Notes: a model not told the origin generated them from the sequence alone. A DNA stretch of 61,193 nt from Nitrososphaerota archaeon (GCA_016201435.1 JACQCT010000038.1:1-61193), one strand, 5' to 3'. Shown: positions 8,843-17,955, counted from the stretch's first letter. Made by a program: numbers and translations.

Positions 8843-10066
8843 GTGAAACACCACATCAAAATTCCGCCTCCAGGTCCTAATGCTTCTCATATTATTGATA
8901 TCATGAAAAAACATGCTTACAATTCGACCTTCATATATCCACTTGTTATTAGAAATGGCCATGACTGTATCATCGAAGACGTAGATGGCAATGAGTTTCT
9001 TGACTTTACCTCATGTATTGGCTCATGTCCTTTAGGATACTCTCATCCCGGAATTCTTGAGATATTGGAAAAATATTCAAAAAATGGCACCCATAAAATC
9101 GCAGGTCAGGATTTTTACTCTGAAGAACATGCCTACCTTGCGCAAAAACTCGCTTCAATAATACCTGAGAACTTTAAAACATTTTTTATTAACAGTGGTG
9201 CGGAAGCAGTAGAAAACGCGATAAAACTTGCTTATCGAAAGATGGGCCCACTGCCTGGTGTATCTTGCATAAACGCTTTTCATGGACGAACTCTTGGCGC
9301 ACTGACTTTTACATGCAGCAAACCTGTGCACAAGTTCAATTTTCCTGAACTACCATCTAAGAGAATAAAATTCTGTGTTGATGACAATGATCCAGAAATT
9401 GACGCTGTTGAAAAATTGTTAAAAGAAAATAAAATTGCATTTATCATAAGTGAAGTGATTCAAGGAGAGGGTGGATATTTTGTGGCCAGCCAACAATTTA
9501 TTAAAAATTTACGAAAATATGCAGACAAATATGGTGTACCACTAATTTTAGATGAAGTGCAATCTGGATTGGGCCACACTGGCAAGTGGTGGGCCTTTGA
9601 GCACTATGGAATAAAACCAGATATCATGAGCATGGCAAAGGCCTTACAGATAGGTGTAACTGCTTTTGATAAAAGATTTGATCCTCAAGAACAAAGCGTA
9701 ATTTCAAGTACTTGGGGGGGAGGCAGCAGAATTGATATGGCAGTTGGCGCAAAAACAATTGATGTCATAAAAAAAGACAAACTTCTTGAAAATGCGACAA
9801 AGATAGGTGAGATCCTAAAGAAAGGACTATCGGAATTAATTGGAAAAGGTGACATAATAGATGTAAGAGGAATTGGCTTAATGATAGGATTAGAATGTGA
9901 GACCAAAACAAAAAGAGATGAGGTTTTGATGAAATTATTTAGAAAGGGACTTTTGATGCTAAGTGCAGGTCAAAAGGCCATCAGGATAATTCCACCATTG
10001 ATAATAACAGAGGACCAAGCTCATGAAGGCTTGGCTCTCCTACATGAGACCTGTAAAGGAAACTAG
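8843..10066 (+). CDS. Class III PLP aminotransferase
   Basis: 407 residues from GTG 8843 (MKHHIKIPPPGPNA). The TATA-like TTTTTATC at 8813-8820 is 26 nt upstream, and the longer TTG at 8804 falls inside a repeat. Fold type I signatures: FINSGAEAVENAIKLA (phosphate loop), LDEVQSGLGHTG (cofactor Asp), and SMAKALQIGV with the PLP-binding Lys. It resembles acetylornithine/4-aminobutyrate aminotransferases. The substrate cannot be fixed from sequence alone. It overlaps the end of the convergent acyl-CoA dehydrogenase by 4 bp. Confidence 0.88.
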   Translation: MKHHIKIPPPGPNASHIIDIMKKHAYNSTFIYPLVIRNGHDCIIEDVDGNEFLDFTSCIGSCPLGYSHPGILEILEKYSKNGTHKIAGQDFYSEEHAYLAQKLASIIPENFKTFFINSGAEAVENAIKLAYRKMGPLPGVSCINAFHGRTLGALTFTCSKPVHKFNFPELPSKRIKFCVDDNDPEIDAVEKLLKENKIAFIISEVIQGEGGYFVASQQFIKNLRKYADKYGVPLILDEVQSGLGHTGKWWAFEHYGIKPDIMSMAKALQIGVTAFDKRFDPQEQSVISSTWGGGSRIDMAVGAKTIDVIKKDKLLENATKIGEILKKGLSELIGKGDIIDVRGIGLMIGLECETKTKRDEVLMKLFRKGLLMLSAGQKAIRIIPPLIITEDQAHEGLALLHETCKGN

Positions 10067-11313
10067 TACGCCTTGTATTTGTCACCCAAAAGGTGTGATG
10101 CAATTTTTAGTTCAAGTACTTCGTTTGTTCCTTCGTAAATGATGATTGCTCTGGAATCAAGAAAATGCCTTGCAACTCTGCTTGTCTTTTTATATCCCTC
10201 TGATCCAAAAATTTGAACTGATCTATTTGCTGAATCAAAAGCAGCATTGCTTGCATGCAACTTTGCTATTGCACTCAAGTTATCTGCATCTTTTCTAAGA
10301 TTGGAATAACCTTTGTTGCTTCTACTTAATTTTGATTGCCATTTGTTTGTTTTTTTCTTAAACTCTTCAACATAATCATGTAATCTTTGTCTTGTAACTG
10401 CTGCACGATAAACCAACCAACGCGAACTTTCAATGTTTATTGCAATGCGGGCGATGTGTTCTTGTATCAACTGTTTTTTTGCTAGTGGCTCTCCATATTG
10501 CTTTCTTGTCTTTGAATATTGAATTGATTCTGCTAGACAATCTTTCATAACTCCAACCGCTCCGGCTGCTACACTAAGTCTGCCGTCAATTAATGCGCTA
10601 TATGCGATGCTTAGTCCTTGACCTTTTTGTCCCAACAAATTATTTTTTGGAATAATACAGTTATCAAAATTAATTTCAGCGTTTTTTACTGTCAAAAGAC
10701 CCATCTTGTTTTTCATCTCTTTTATCTGAATTCCACGAGAATCAGTATCTACAATAAATGCACAAGTATTTCCATCCAAATCTTTTGCATAGGTTGTTAT
10801 CACTTTTGCAAATGTACCATTGCCTACCCAATGTTTTTTGCCTTTGAGAACATAGTGATCACCCTTGTCTTCAAATCTTGTAGTCATGGAAGCAGGATCG
10901 CTTCCTGCTGCTGGTTCTGTCAGAGCAAAGCCCATTATACTTTTTCCAGAAGTTGTTTTTGGAAGATAGCTTCTTTTTTGTTCCTCATCAGCCCAGTTTT
11001 GAAGAACCATTTGACCTATTGATGTATGAGCTGAAAAGAAGGTTCGTATGGAATTGCCTTCTTCACCTATTCTTTCAATTGCAAGCAAATAGGTTAGAAT
11101 ATCATAGCCTAATCCTCCATATTTTTTTGATATTGGGCATCCAAGCATACCAATTTTTCCAAACTCTGGGATGACTTTATCATTTGACCTTTCTTCCAAG
11201 TAGCATTTTTCTTCATAATCACGTACTGATTTGCACACAGAATCTACCTTGTTCAAAAACTTTCTTTGCTTATCTGAAATCTCAAAATTCATTTCAGATA
11301 GATTAGAGTACAT
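10063..11313 (-). CDS. Acyl-CoA dehydrogenase
   Basis: Starts at ATG 11313 (MYSNLSEMNFEISDKQ); TTTATATTA at about 11331-11340 lies 23 nt upstream, and the 36 extra codons of the longer frame look non-homologous. Family signatures: GFALTEPAAGSDPASM (FAD/substrate loop), HWVGNG, the R-Q-Y-G motif TRKQYGEPL, and QIFGSEGY...ARHFLDSRAIIIYEGTNEV, in which the Glu of YEGTNE is the usual catalytic base. It would oxidise an acyl-CoA at the alpha-beta bond. Which acyl chain is unknown. Confidence 0.9.
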   Translation of the reverse strand: MYSNLSEMNFEISDKQRKFLNKVDSVCKSVRDYEEKCYLEERSNDKVIPEFGKIGMLGCPISKKYGGLGYDILTYLLAIERIGEEGNSIRTFFSAHTSIGQMVLQNWADEEQKRSYLPKTTSGKSIMGFALTEPAAGSDPASMTTRFEDKGDHYVLKGKKHWVGNGTFAKVITTYAKDLDGNTCAFIVDTDSRGIQIKEMKNKMGLLTVKNAEINFDNCIIPKNNLLGQKGQGLSIAYSALIDGRLSVAAGAVGVMKDCLAESIQYSKTRKQYGEPLAKKQLIQEHIARIAINIESSRWLVYRAAVTRQRLHDYVEEFKKKTNKWQSKLSRSNKGYSNLRKDADNLSAIAKLHASNAAFDSANRSVQIFGSEGYKKTSRVARHFLDSRAIIIYEGTNEVLELKIASHLLGDKYKAY

Positions 11314-11545
11314 GTGATTTTTTATAGATGTTAATATAAAAGAGCTAAGCTTGGCATAAAATTGAATCAAATAAATTTTCCAGTTTGAATATTTTTTGTA
11401 AAATTTCTTTCTAATTATCATTGATTCAAACTTCTATCACAAGTCTTTTTGCTCACAATCACCAATATGTTGTATGGTCGGTAAGGAAACAACCTATCCC
11501 AATCTGCAAAGAAAGCATTTGAAAAGTCTATTTATTTGGCACAAA

Positions 11546-11580
11546 AGTGGGTCTAAAATAATACCATGATGGTACCATCA
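11546..11580 (+). repeat. Dispersed intergenic repeat, family A (head with palindrome)
   Basis: AGTGGGTCTAAAATAATACC followed by a self-complementary ATGGTACCAT core. It ends 3 bp before the stop codon of the minus-strand gene at 11583, so it may sit in that transcript's 3' end. Confidence 0.7.
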
Positions 11581-11582
11581 CT

Positions 11583-12035
11583 TTATTGTATTTTCAGAAT
11601 TATTGATTCCTCGTCTTTTAAAACATGTGTCCTATAATCAGGGATAGGTTCGCCATTAGAAGTAGCGTTAACCGTCTTTCCTTTGAGGTCAATTCCCCAA
11701 ATGTCCAGAAACTCGCCTAGTGTGTAATCTCTTTTTACGTTTGATTCGACATGAATCATTCCATCATTGGTATGCGTGTGCAAAGGTGCCATGCCAGTCA
11801 TCCCATACTGATCAAGGGAGTGGTCTTTCCACATGGACGGATCTATTCCTACATTTTGTGGTACCATGTATGTCTGACCGTCCATTTCTATGTAAAGGCG
11901 TGGATGAATATGCATCACCATAGATACATTCATGGATTTTGAATCATCAGATGGTTTGACCGATACTATACCTGCCCATATTGCAACAGCAATTATTGCC
12001 ACAGCTATTATGATTAATTTAATTTTTTTATTCAA
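11583..12035 (-). CDS. Membrane-anchored His-rich extracytoplasmic protein
   Basis: 150 residues from a TTG start with a TATA-like element 26 nt upstream. One N-terminal membrane helix (residues 5-24) is followed by an external domain with MHIHPRLYIEMDG, PLHTHTNDGMIHVES and TLGEFLDIWGI. This H.H / H.H...IHVES pattern recurs in bacterial and archaeal exported proteins of unknown function. The paired histidines suggest metal binding, possibly copper. Function unproven. Confidence 0.7.
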   Translation of the reverse strand: MNKKIKLIIIAVAIIAVAIWAGIVSVKPSDDSKSMNVSMVMHIHPRLYIEMDGQTYMVPQNVGIDPSMWKDHSLDQYGMTGMAPLHTHTNDGMIHVESNVKRDYTLGEFLDIWGIDLKGKTVNATSNGEPIPDYRTHVLKDEESIILKIQ

Positions 12036-12129
12036 CTTGCAAGAAGCTAAATTTTGCCATATTAATAGATGATAGTTTACAATTGTAAAATATCAAACTT
12101 AGATTCATGTTTCAAGAATTTAGAATTAC

Positions 12130-12234
12130 ATGGCAACAGATCCTGTTTGTGGGATGTATCTAGATGAAAAAACTGTAATTGATATCGATATTACAATAAT
12201 GAATAGTAAATATCTGCTCTTCATTGAAAACTAA
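12130..12234 (+). pseudogene. YHS-domain gene start fused to a copied leader segment
   Basis: The first codons read MATDPVCGMYLDEKT, a typical start of a YHS metal-binding domain. The frame then runs into about 100 bp (12160-12260) that match 58398-58490, the promoter and signal-peptide end of the minus-strand gene at 57635. On the minus strand the copy still encodes an orphan signal peptide beginning MKSRYLLFIIVISISITVFSS at 12224, with no mature protein behind it. So this is a rearrangement scar. Confidence 0.6.
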
Positions 12235-12316
12235 TATCTAATAGTAAAAGACTAGTCCTATCCTGTTAATATTGAAACTGCGTATATACTAGAATCACGT
12301 AATATAATACAAGAAT

Positions 12317-13087
12317 ATGGCATCAGCTGCTCATATTTCTTGGAGAATAAGTAACTCGATAATTGTGGCGCTAGTAATAACCTTGTACATCTTGCTTCCA
12401 CTACCTTTGTTTTTAGGTGGGAAAACAGACAGCAAAACTATCCTGACCTTTTATCAATATACTCTACCTTTCCTTGCTGGCGGGCTAGTTCTGCTCTTTT
12501 TATTCAAACAAAGTAGAATAGCCTCTCCGACAAAAAAAGAAATGGAAAGAATCAGAGCGCAAAGACGACAGCTAATCAGGTTGGGCACAGTTGCAGGCTG
12601 CATCGCTTCTTTTTCCATGCTAGTACCAATATTTCTAGGAGAATACATGACTCACTTGCCCCAGGGTACTTATCTGTCAATATTGGGAGCCGTAATGGGA
12701 AATTATATTGGAAATACACAGTACAGCTTTGTACTAGGCCTGATGGCACATCTGATCACTGGTACTGCTATAGGTGCAGCGTTTAGTGGCATAATGTCTG
12801 CATCTGAGATCTTTGATTTTAGACGCAAAAGTCAGACAATTGCATTTGGAGTTGGTGCAGGATTCATTACCTTTTTAGCTCTTTTCAACCCAATATCCAG
12901 ACTTGGCATTGAGCCATATCTTCAACAGTCATTGCGCATTACAATGAGTGGTACAGATCCCATAACAATCGAAAACACTGCAAGAGAGATAGTATCGAAT
13001 TTGTTAGTAGGTTCTCTTCTAATGCACCTCCTTTACGGCTTTATACTGGGGTTATCTTTTTACACACTGGCGCGGAAATATTCTTGA
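12317..13087 (+). CDS. Polytopic membrane protein
   Basis: 256 residues with about six or seven membrane helices, separated by a conspicuous basic loop ERIRAQRRQLIR after the second helix. The helix near residues 100-165 is Gly-rich (LGAVMGNYIGN, GLMAHLITGTAIGAAFSG). TATATACT at about 12283-12290 is 26 nt before the ATG, a leaderless arrangement. I do not recognise the family. Confidence 0.7.
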   Translation: MASAAHISWRISNSIIVALVITLYILLPLPLFLGGKTDSKTILTFYQYTLPFLAGGLVLLFLFKQSRIASPTKKEMERIRAQRRQLIRLGTVAGCIASFSMLVPIFLGEYMTHLPQGTYLSILGAVMGNYIGNTQYSFVLGLMAHLITGTAIGAAFSGIMSASEIFDFRRKSQTIAFGVGAGFITFLALFNPISRLGIEPYLQQSLRITMSGTDPITIENTAREIVSNLLVGSLLMHLLYGFILGLSFYTLARKYS

Positions 13088-13097
13088 TTAATTTTGG

Positions 13098-13238
13098 ATG
13101 TTAAGGAAAACGGCCAGAAATGCTGTAAATTGTTTAAAATCTCCAAAATGGCAAACACGATTGAACACCAGTAAACAAATTTTTGGACAAATGTATTTCT
13201 GTGGTGAAACAACAGAAGCATTTTACCGCCACAAATGA
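13098..13238 (+). CDS. Short ORF with YHS-like C-terminus (doubtful)
   Basis: 46 codons ending FGQMYFCGETTEAFYRHK, which loosely fits the second half of a YHS domain (G..YFC......F). The first half is unlike it. It might be the displaced 3' half of the YHS gene start at 12130, or chance. No clear promoter. Confidence 0.2.
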   Translation: MLRKTARNAVNCLKSPKWQTRLNTSKQIFGQMYFCGETTEAFYRHK

Positions 13239-13300
13239 TTAAATTCCCATGCGTAGCAGATTGAATATACTATAATAATTATGATGACGTATTACTAATA

Positions 13301-13495
13301 ATGGCAAAGCTAAGTTGCAGAGATTATGGTTTTGAATGCGATTTTGTTGCAGACGATGAGGATATTCAAATACTATTAACAAAATTTGCTAAACACACCT
13401 TAGAAGAGCATGGAATAGAATATACAAAAGAAATCCTAATGCAATTCATTATGAGGCAAAAAAATCCTTGGATAGAATCAAATTCATTTCCGTAA
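13301..13495 (+). CDS. DUF1059-like small protein
   Basis: 64 residues: MAKLSCRDYGFECDFVADDED at the start and KHTLEEHGIEYTKE later match the DUF1059 pattern, with two cysteines (C6, C13) and a His before EEHG that may bind a metal. TATACTATAATAAT lies about 26 nt before the ATG. Function unknown. Confidence 0.75.
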   Translation: MAKLSCRDYGFECDFVADDEDIQILLTKFAKHTLEEHGIEYTKEILMQFIMRQKNPWIESNSFP

Positions 13496-13777
13496 TGAAT
13501 CATGTTTTCAAGGATCCCTTGGGCAATGTATGGTTCAGAATCAGCAAAAAAGGCATTTGAAAAATCACGCTGGACCTTCTCTTAGATGAATAAATCTGTA
13601 AATAGTTTGCTGACTATATTCTTGTACATGGAATCAAGTTGGTGTTACTATATTGTACCAACTGTACTTGGGCCATTTACTATCGTAATGATATTCTTTC
13701 TAAGGCGATGCCTCAAGAAAGGACCGTTGAGGTTAGAAAATGAACTTCGAGAATTATCAACTGTGATGAATACATCT

Positions 13778-13932
13778 GGGTCCAAAGTTGTCCCATTATG
13801 GTGATATATTACCACTAGTAATGTGACTATAGATTGGGTCTGAAATTGTTTCATAACAGTAGATGGATCTTACCAGTTTCAAACTTACAATTTATCAGCA
13901 ATCCCTAAAAACACTGTAAACTGAAAATTAAT
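13778..13932 (+). repeat. Family A repeat remnant joined to promoter-leader cassette
   Basis: Contains GGTCCAAAGTTGTCCCATTA, a second head-like GGGTCTGAAATTGTTTCATA and the tail GGATCTTACCAGTTTCAAAC. It continues into a cassette (13881-13960) that carries the TATA-like CCTAAAAACAC and the GTG start of the next gene. The same cassette follows a family-A copy at 37711-37795 and, broken, at 42617-42700. Confidence 0.65.
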
Positions 13933-14418
13933 GTGAAAACTCTACATCTTTCAATAATTGTAGTCGGATGCATCATTGGAGTGTTTGTAACATGGTATTT
14001 CACAAGTTATGATCCTACGCCTGTTACAAAAGAAAATAATTTTGGAGTATCTGCCATAGTCATTCATCGTCCTATAGGTCTTGGCTGTCCAACTACAGAC
14101 TGCCACTTTCCTGATTATTATCTAAAGATAAATTCGAAATCAAATACATTTCTTGTAGGGTACAATATTTGTGATAGAAACTCTTGTGTAAAGAAAGATG
14201 GAATGGCAATTTCATTACCAGTGGTAGATATTCTACATCCAGACTATCAAGAATTACCGTTACCAGATAATTTACCTTGGAAAGACGGAGATTCTGTCAA
14301 TATTCAAGTTAAAGTGCCAAGTTCATCCATATCTGATAATGTTGTTTATTTTGATCCATCTCATACTCGAAATGTCTGGGTTGATCTTGGCGAGTCAGAA
14401 ATAGTAAGGAGTTCCTAG
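13933..14418 (+). CDS. Secreted protein with MKTLHLSII leader
   Basis: 161 residues from GTG. An N-terminal hydrophobic segment (residues 4-24) serves as signal or anchor. The mature part has four cysteines in two close pairs (GCPTTDC, CDRNSC) that may form disulfides. The leader is nearly identical in DNA to those at 14421, 37767 and 38770, although the mature proteins differ. It is 2 nt upstream of the next gene, so the two are co-transcribed. No family recognised. Confidence 0.6.
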   Translation: MKTLHLSIIVVGCIIGVFVTWYFTSYDPTPVTKENNFGVSAIVIHRPIGLGCPTTDCHFPDYYLKINSKSNTFLVGYNICDRNSCVKKDGMAISLPVVDILHPDYQELPLPDNLPWKDGDSVNIQVKVPSSSISDNVVYFDPSHTRNVWVDLGESEIVRSS

Positions 14419-14420
14419 AA

Positions 14421-14987
14421 ATGAAAACTCTACATCTTTCAATCATTGTTGGCATTCCAGTATGTGTATTAGTTATTTTTGGAATCTTGTTTTTCAATAT
14501 GCCATCAAAACCGATGTGTCAGGAGGGCATATTGCCAAACGGTACAACGCTTACAGTGAACAAGGTTCCAATCTTTCTCATGAAACCAAACTCAACTGGA
14601 AAGATCTGTATAAAGAATTGGTCATATAATAAATCCTTTAATTATTCAGGAAAAACTAGTGCAGGAATAAGCAAAGATGATTCTACAACATCAGATGTTA
14701 CGATTATCGCTTTTCCAAGTGATATTACTGTCGATACTACCGAAAACAAGACAATTGTCTATACAATAACAACCTCCAAAGATGCTAGCGGGTTTTACAG
14801 GATATCTCCAATGTTCTTTAGTTGTAGTAGTTTGCCACTAGCAGTTGGATACGATTCTTCTCATTCATTTGATAATGATTTTCCGTGGTTATGGGAAACA
14901 TATCCATGTCCATTTGGTGGAATTCTGGTACAGGTAGTAGAGCTATCAGGAATCGATGTAGGATACATCACTAAAGTTTACAACTAA
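14421..14987 (+). CDS. Secreted protein with MKTLHLSII leader
   Basis: 188 residues. A signal/anchor segment covers residues 5-26. The mature part looks beta-rich, with DITVDTTENKTIVYTITTSKDASGFYR typical of an Ig-like strand series, and cysteines at MCQEG, KICIK, FSCSS and YPCPF. It shares its first nine residues with the preceding gene (MKTLHLSII), and the stop-start gap is only 2 nt. Function unknown. Confidence 0.6.
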   Translation: MKTLHLSIIVGIPVCVLVIFGILFFNMPSKPMCQEGILPNGTTLTVNKVPIFLMKPNSTGKICIKNWSYNKSFNYSGKTSAGISKDDSTTSDVTIIAFPSDITVDTTENKTIVYTITTSKDASGFYRISPMFFSCSSLPLAVGYDSSHSFDNDFPWLWETYPCPFGGILVQVVELSGIDVGYITKVYN

Positions 14988-15080
14988 AAGTTATACTGAA
15001 AAATTATTAAAATCTAAAATGTTTCATAAGGTTTTCATTTTATGTCTGTTATGAAACATTTCTCTAAAATTAGTCATTTG

Positions 15081-15255
15081 AAGAGGGTACTAAACTAAGT
15101 GAACAAAACACCTCAAGGGCCCCTCTGTACTTTTTTTATCTATTTTTCTAAAAAGAGAATTAAACTAACTGAACAATTTCCCTAGTGGGTCTAAAATAGA
15201 ATCATTATGATAGCTGGGTCTTACCTGATTCGATCTTTGGATTCAGATCGTGAGA
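15081..15255 (+). repeat. Direct repeat, left of the Hyf-like operon (family A)
   Basis: AGGGTACTAAACTAAGTGAA and ACAAAACACCT, then GTGGGTCTAAAATAGAATCA, TAGCTGGGTCTTACC and TTTGGATTCAGA. The same blocks, in order, lie at 23574-23675 beyond the other end of the operon. The rest of 14988-15307 holds no gene that I can see; a T-rich stretch at 15129-15150 could end transcription. Confidence 0.75.
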
Positions 15256-15307
15256 GTCAAGCCTTACAGATCCCGTATATACAACGTTGTTCTATGACAA
15301 AGAATAG

Positions 15308-15526
15308 GGGGAAGGTGGGTTATTCTCAAAGCAGAATGATGCTGACAAGGTTAAGGATCTAACAAGAAAATTCTTTCAGTACAATTACTCTGCATGTCGT
15401 ATAGAAAGCGCAACTCTTCAAAATAACACTTGGTCTGTGAAAGTATTAGTAACCTTATTTTGTCAACACTCAAATAAAATACTTGCAATCGATTCTAAAA
15501 CTGGCAGGATTATCAGTTGTAAATGA
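15308..15526 (+). pseudogene. Gene fragment without a start codon
   Basis: An open frame of 72 codons follows an in-frame TAG at 15305 and has no ATG, GTG or TTG near its start. The translation looks genuine: DKVKDLTRKFFQYNYSACRI, then WSVKVLVTLFCQHSNKILAI and DSKTGRIISCK at the end. The last part resembles a PepSY-like strand-turn-strand ending (VKV...ILAIDSKTGRI). I take it as the 3' remnant of a secreted-protein gene. Confidence 0.45.
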
Positions 15527-15550
15527 TGCCCCGACAAGTTAACGGAAATT

Positions 15551-16348
15551 TTATTCGACTTTTTTCATTCTGTTGACAGCCAATAACAATCCCTGAAGAA
15601 GTACTTGCGGTCTTGGGGGACACCCAGGAATATAGACATCAACAGGAACAATCTTGTCAATTCCGCCTGTTGTTGCATATGTATCGCCAAATATGCCCCC
15701 GCTACATGCACAGGCTCCTACAGCAATCACAATTTTAGGATCAGGTGTTGCCTCATAGGTTCGCAACAATGCAACTTCCATGTTTCTTGATGCAGGTCCA
15801 GTAACTAGCAAGACATCAGCGTGTCTGGGAGAAGCTACAAAATGGATTCCAAATCTCTCAATATCATAAATCGGGTTGTTAAGAGCGGCAATTTCAATTT
15901 CACACCCGTTACACGAACCGGCATCAACCTGACGTATTGCAAGTGATCTGCCAAACATTTTTTGGATTTTTTCTTTTAATTCATTTCCAATTTGTTCATA
16001 TGGTTTTTCTGTAGAAAATATTTGTGGACTGGAATAATCAATCAACTGATTCCTATTCCTTGTAGGAATAGCTGGTTTACTGTGAATTTCAATTATTTCT
16101 GATGCAACTTCATTGCAATAACCGCACATGATGCATTTGCCATTATCCAAACCCATCGAAGCGTTTTCTTTGATTGGGAATAATGCTTTTGTTGGGCAGG
16201 AATCCTCAAGTGTCTTTCTCTGATCATTTGTCGGATATGTTTTGAAAGTGACGCTTCCACGATAATTTTTACTTGTGAACGAATTGTCAAAATCCTTGAT
16301 TGTTTCTATACCGTTTCCAATTATTTCCTTTCTTGATTTTTTCATCAC
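15551..16348 (-). CDS. Hyf-like complex: fused ferredoxin and small subunit (HyfH-I type)
   Basis: 265 residues. The C-terminal part is a NuoB/HyfI-like small subunit with intact N2-type cluster ligands: C146 and C149 (CNGC), C213/C215 (GACACSGG) and C243 (PGCPP). The N-terminal part is a reduced ferredoxin domain. It keeps C51 (SCPTKAL) and C72, C75, C78 (CIMCGYC), exactly the four ligands of one [4Fe-4S] cluster of a two-cluster ferredoxin; the ligands for the other cluster are lost. It is the last gene of the operon and overlaps HyfG by 4 bp. It would carry electrons to or from the large subunit. Confidence 0.85.
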   Translation of the reverse strand: MMKKSRKEIIGNGIETIKDFDNSFTSKNYRGSVTFKTYPTNDQRKTLEDSCPTKALFPIKENASMGLDNGKCIMCGYCNEVASEIIEIHSKPAIPTRNRNQLIDYSSPQIFSTEKPYEQIGNELKEKIQKMFGRSLAIRQVDAGSCNGCEIEIAALNNPIYDIERFGIHFVASPRHADVLLVTGPASRNMEVALLRTYEATPDPKIVIAVGACACSGGIFGDTYATTGGIDKIVPVDVYIPGCPPRPQVLLQGLLLAVNRMKKVE

Positions 16349-17955
16349 AGGTCATTCCCCGAATAGGACAGGTCCAGACTTTTATTGACCAGTGGAAAAT
16401 CAGGTACGATATCATTCAATACAGCCTGCTCAATAATAGGCCAGTTACAAAATGAAGCAGTCCTAACCTTGTACCTAGATATGGAATTATTCTCTCCAAT
16501 CATAACCCAATGAAGCGTTTGTCCTCTGTGTGACTCGGCATAGCCAAGCGCTGATCTAAATGGCTCAAGATGCTCTGGGATATTTACAAACAGAGCGTCA
16601 TCGTCAAGATCAAGTGATTCTCTAATGATATCAAAGGAATCTCTTACCTCTTTTACGCGAATTTCAAACCGTGCCAAGGCATCACCAGATCGTTTCTCCA
16701 TCTCAATTTGATGTTGCATCTTTTGTTGTGATGTCTTGTTATTGTGCAAATAATAACTGGCATATGGATGATCACGTCTTGTATCAACATCTATTCCTAC
16801 ACATCTGGCAACTACTCCTACTACTCCAAGATCATATGCTGCTTTTTTTGGTATGGTACCAGTGTTACGTAATCTATCCATAAAAGATGATTTTGATTTT
16901 AGAAGGGTTATGATCTTTTCAAAATCATCTGAGACTTCGCTTAAAGTTTCAAGAATTAATTTTTTATTTTCATCCGTAATATTATTACGTACTCCTCCAA
17001 TTCGGTTAACTCCAAAGAGAATGCGACTACCGCAAAGTGATTCATTAATCTGCATCAGCCTTTCCTTTAGAATGTTCAATCTTGCAGAACCAAAAGGAAA
17101 ACTTGCATCAGTTGAGATTCCTGCCAATGTTCCTATGTGATTATAGACCAGCTCTAGCTCTCCAAAAATCACTCTAATCTTTTTTGCCCTATTTGGAATC
17201 TCTACTTGTGCTATCTTTTCAATTGCTTGACAATATGCGGATGAATTTGCCACAGACTCATCTCCAGCTATGCGTTCTGACAACAACAAGACGTCATCAA
17301 GTTTCATGGACTCTGCAAGTTTTTCAATTCCCTTATGCGTGTAAAAAAGACGGGTTTCCAGATTGATGATGTTCTCTCCCAAGATACTAAATCTAAAGTG
17401 ACCTGGTTCTATGATTCCAGCATGCACAGGACCGACTGGAATTTCGCAGATTCCCTCGCCTTTTACTCTCAAAAACGGATATCCTTTTTCTTGTCTTTCT
17501 GCCTTGATATGAAGTTCAAACTCTTTTCTCAAGGGGAAAATGCCATCAGGCCAATGTTCATGCAAAACTAATGGTCTTGTATCAGAACTTCCAGTTGGAA
17601 TTAATCCAAACATGTCTTTTATTTCCCGTTCATAAAGTGCCGCGGCAGGAATGTGTAAAGCAACGCTTGGAAACGAAAAACCTTGACCCGTAGAACCTAC
17701 GATAAAAATAAAAACATCATCTTTTTCAAAAACATATCTAATTGTAAAACCCATGTCATTTTTTCGCTCATCAGAACAAATCATTGTTGCCAGTCGTGTA
17801 TTCAAATTTTTATAAACATAATCGCAAATTTTTGGTATGTCGTTTAATTCTACGTTGAAATGTATCTCATTATTGTTCTGGAAAGTCTTCGATATTTTAT
17901 TTGAAAACTTTCCTTCAATTTCTTTTGCGTAATTTTCTAAGTTGGTTTCGTTCAT
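16345..17955 (-). CDS. Hyf-like complex: large subunit without Ni ligands (HyfG/NuoCD type)
   Basis: 536 residues. The N-terminal NuoC-like domain (YEREIKDMFGLIP, HEHWPDGIFPLRKEF) is fused to a NuoD/HyfG-like domain, as in HycE/HyfG. Group 4 NiFe hydrogenases need CxxC near residue 230 and DPCxxC at the C-terminus. Here the first site reads SERIAGDESVANSSAYC and the end reads IVPDFPLVNKSLDLSYSGND. Neither carries the cysteines, so it cannot bind a NiFe centre. This fits the energy-converting-hydrogenase-related (Ehr) subunits. It overlaps both neighbours by 4 bp. Confidence 0.88.
   Translation of the reverse strand: MNETNLENYAKEIEGKFSNKISKTFQNNNEIHFNVELNDIPKICDYVYKNLNTRLATMICSDERKNDMGFTIRYVFEKDDVFIFIVGSTGQGFSFPSVALHIPAAALYEREIKDMFGLIPTGSSDTRPLVLHEHWPDGIFPLRKEFELHIKAERQEKGYPFLRVKGEGICEIPVGPVHAGIIEPGHFRFSILGENIINLETRLFYTHKGIEKLAESMKLDDVLLLSERIAGDESVANSSAYCQAIEKIAQVEIPNRAKKIRVIFGELELVYNHIGTLAGISTDASFPFGSARLNILKERLMQINESLCGSRILFGVNRIGGVRNNITDENKKLILETLSEVSDDFEKIITLLKSKSSFMDRLRNTGTIPKKAAYDLGVVGVVARCVGIDVDTRRDHPYASYYLHNNKTSQQKMQHQIEMEKRSGDALARFEIRVKEVRDSFDIIRESLDLDDDALFVNIPEHLEPFRSALGYAESHRGQTLHWVMIGENNSISRYKVRTASFCNWPIIEQAVLNDIVPDFPLVNKSLDLSYSGNDL

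Noticed and set aside
13586-13804. A 72-codon plus-strand frame as a gene
   Set aside because: Its end lies in a family-A repeat, its composition is mixed, and no promoter or family pattern supports it.
14988-15307. A small gene in the gap before the Hyf-like operon
   Set aside because: Only repeat blocks and T-rich sequence are present; frames are short and unlike protein.
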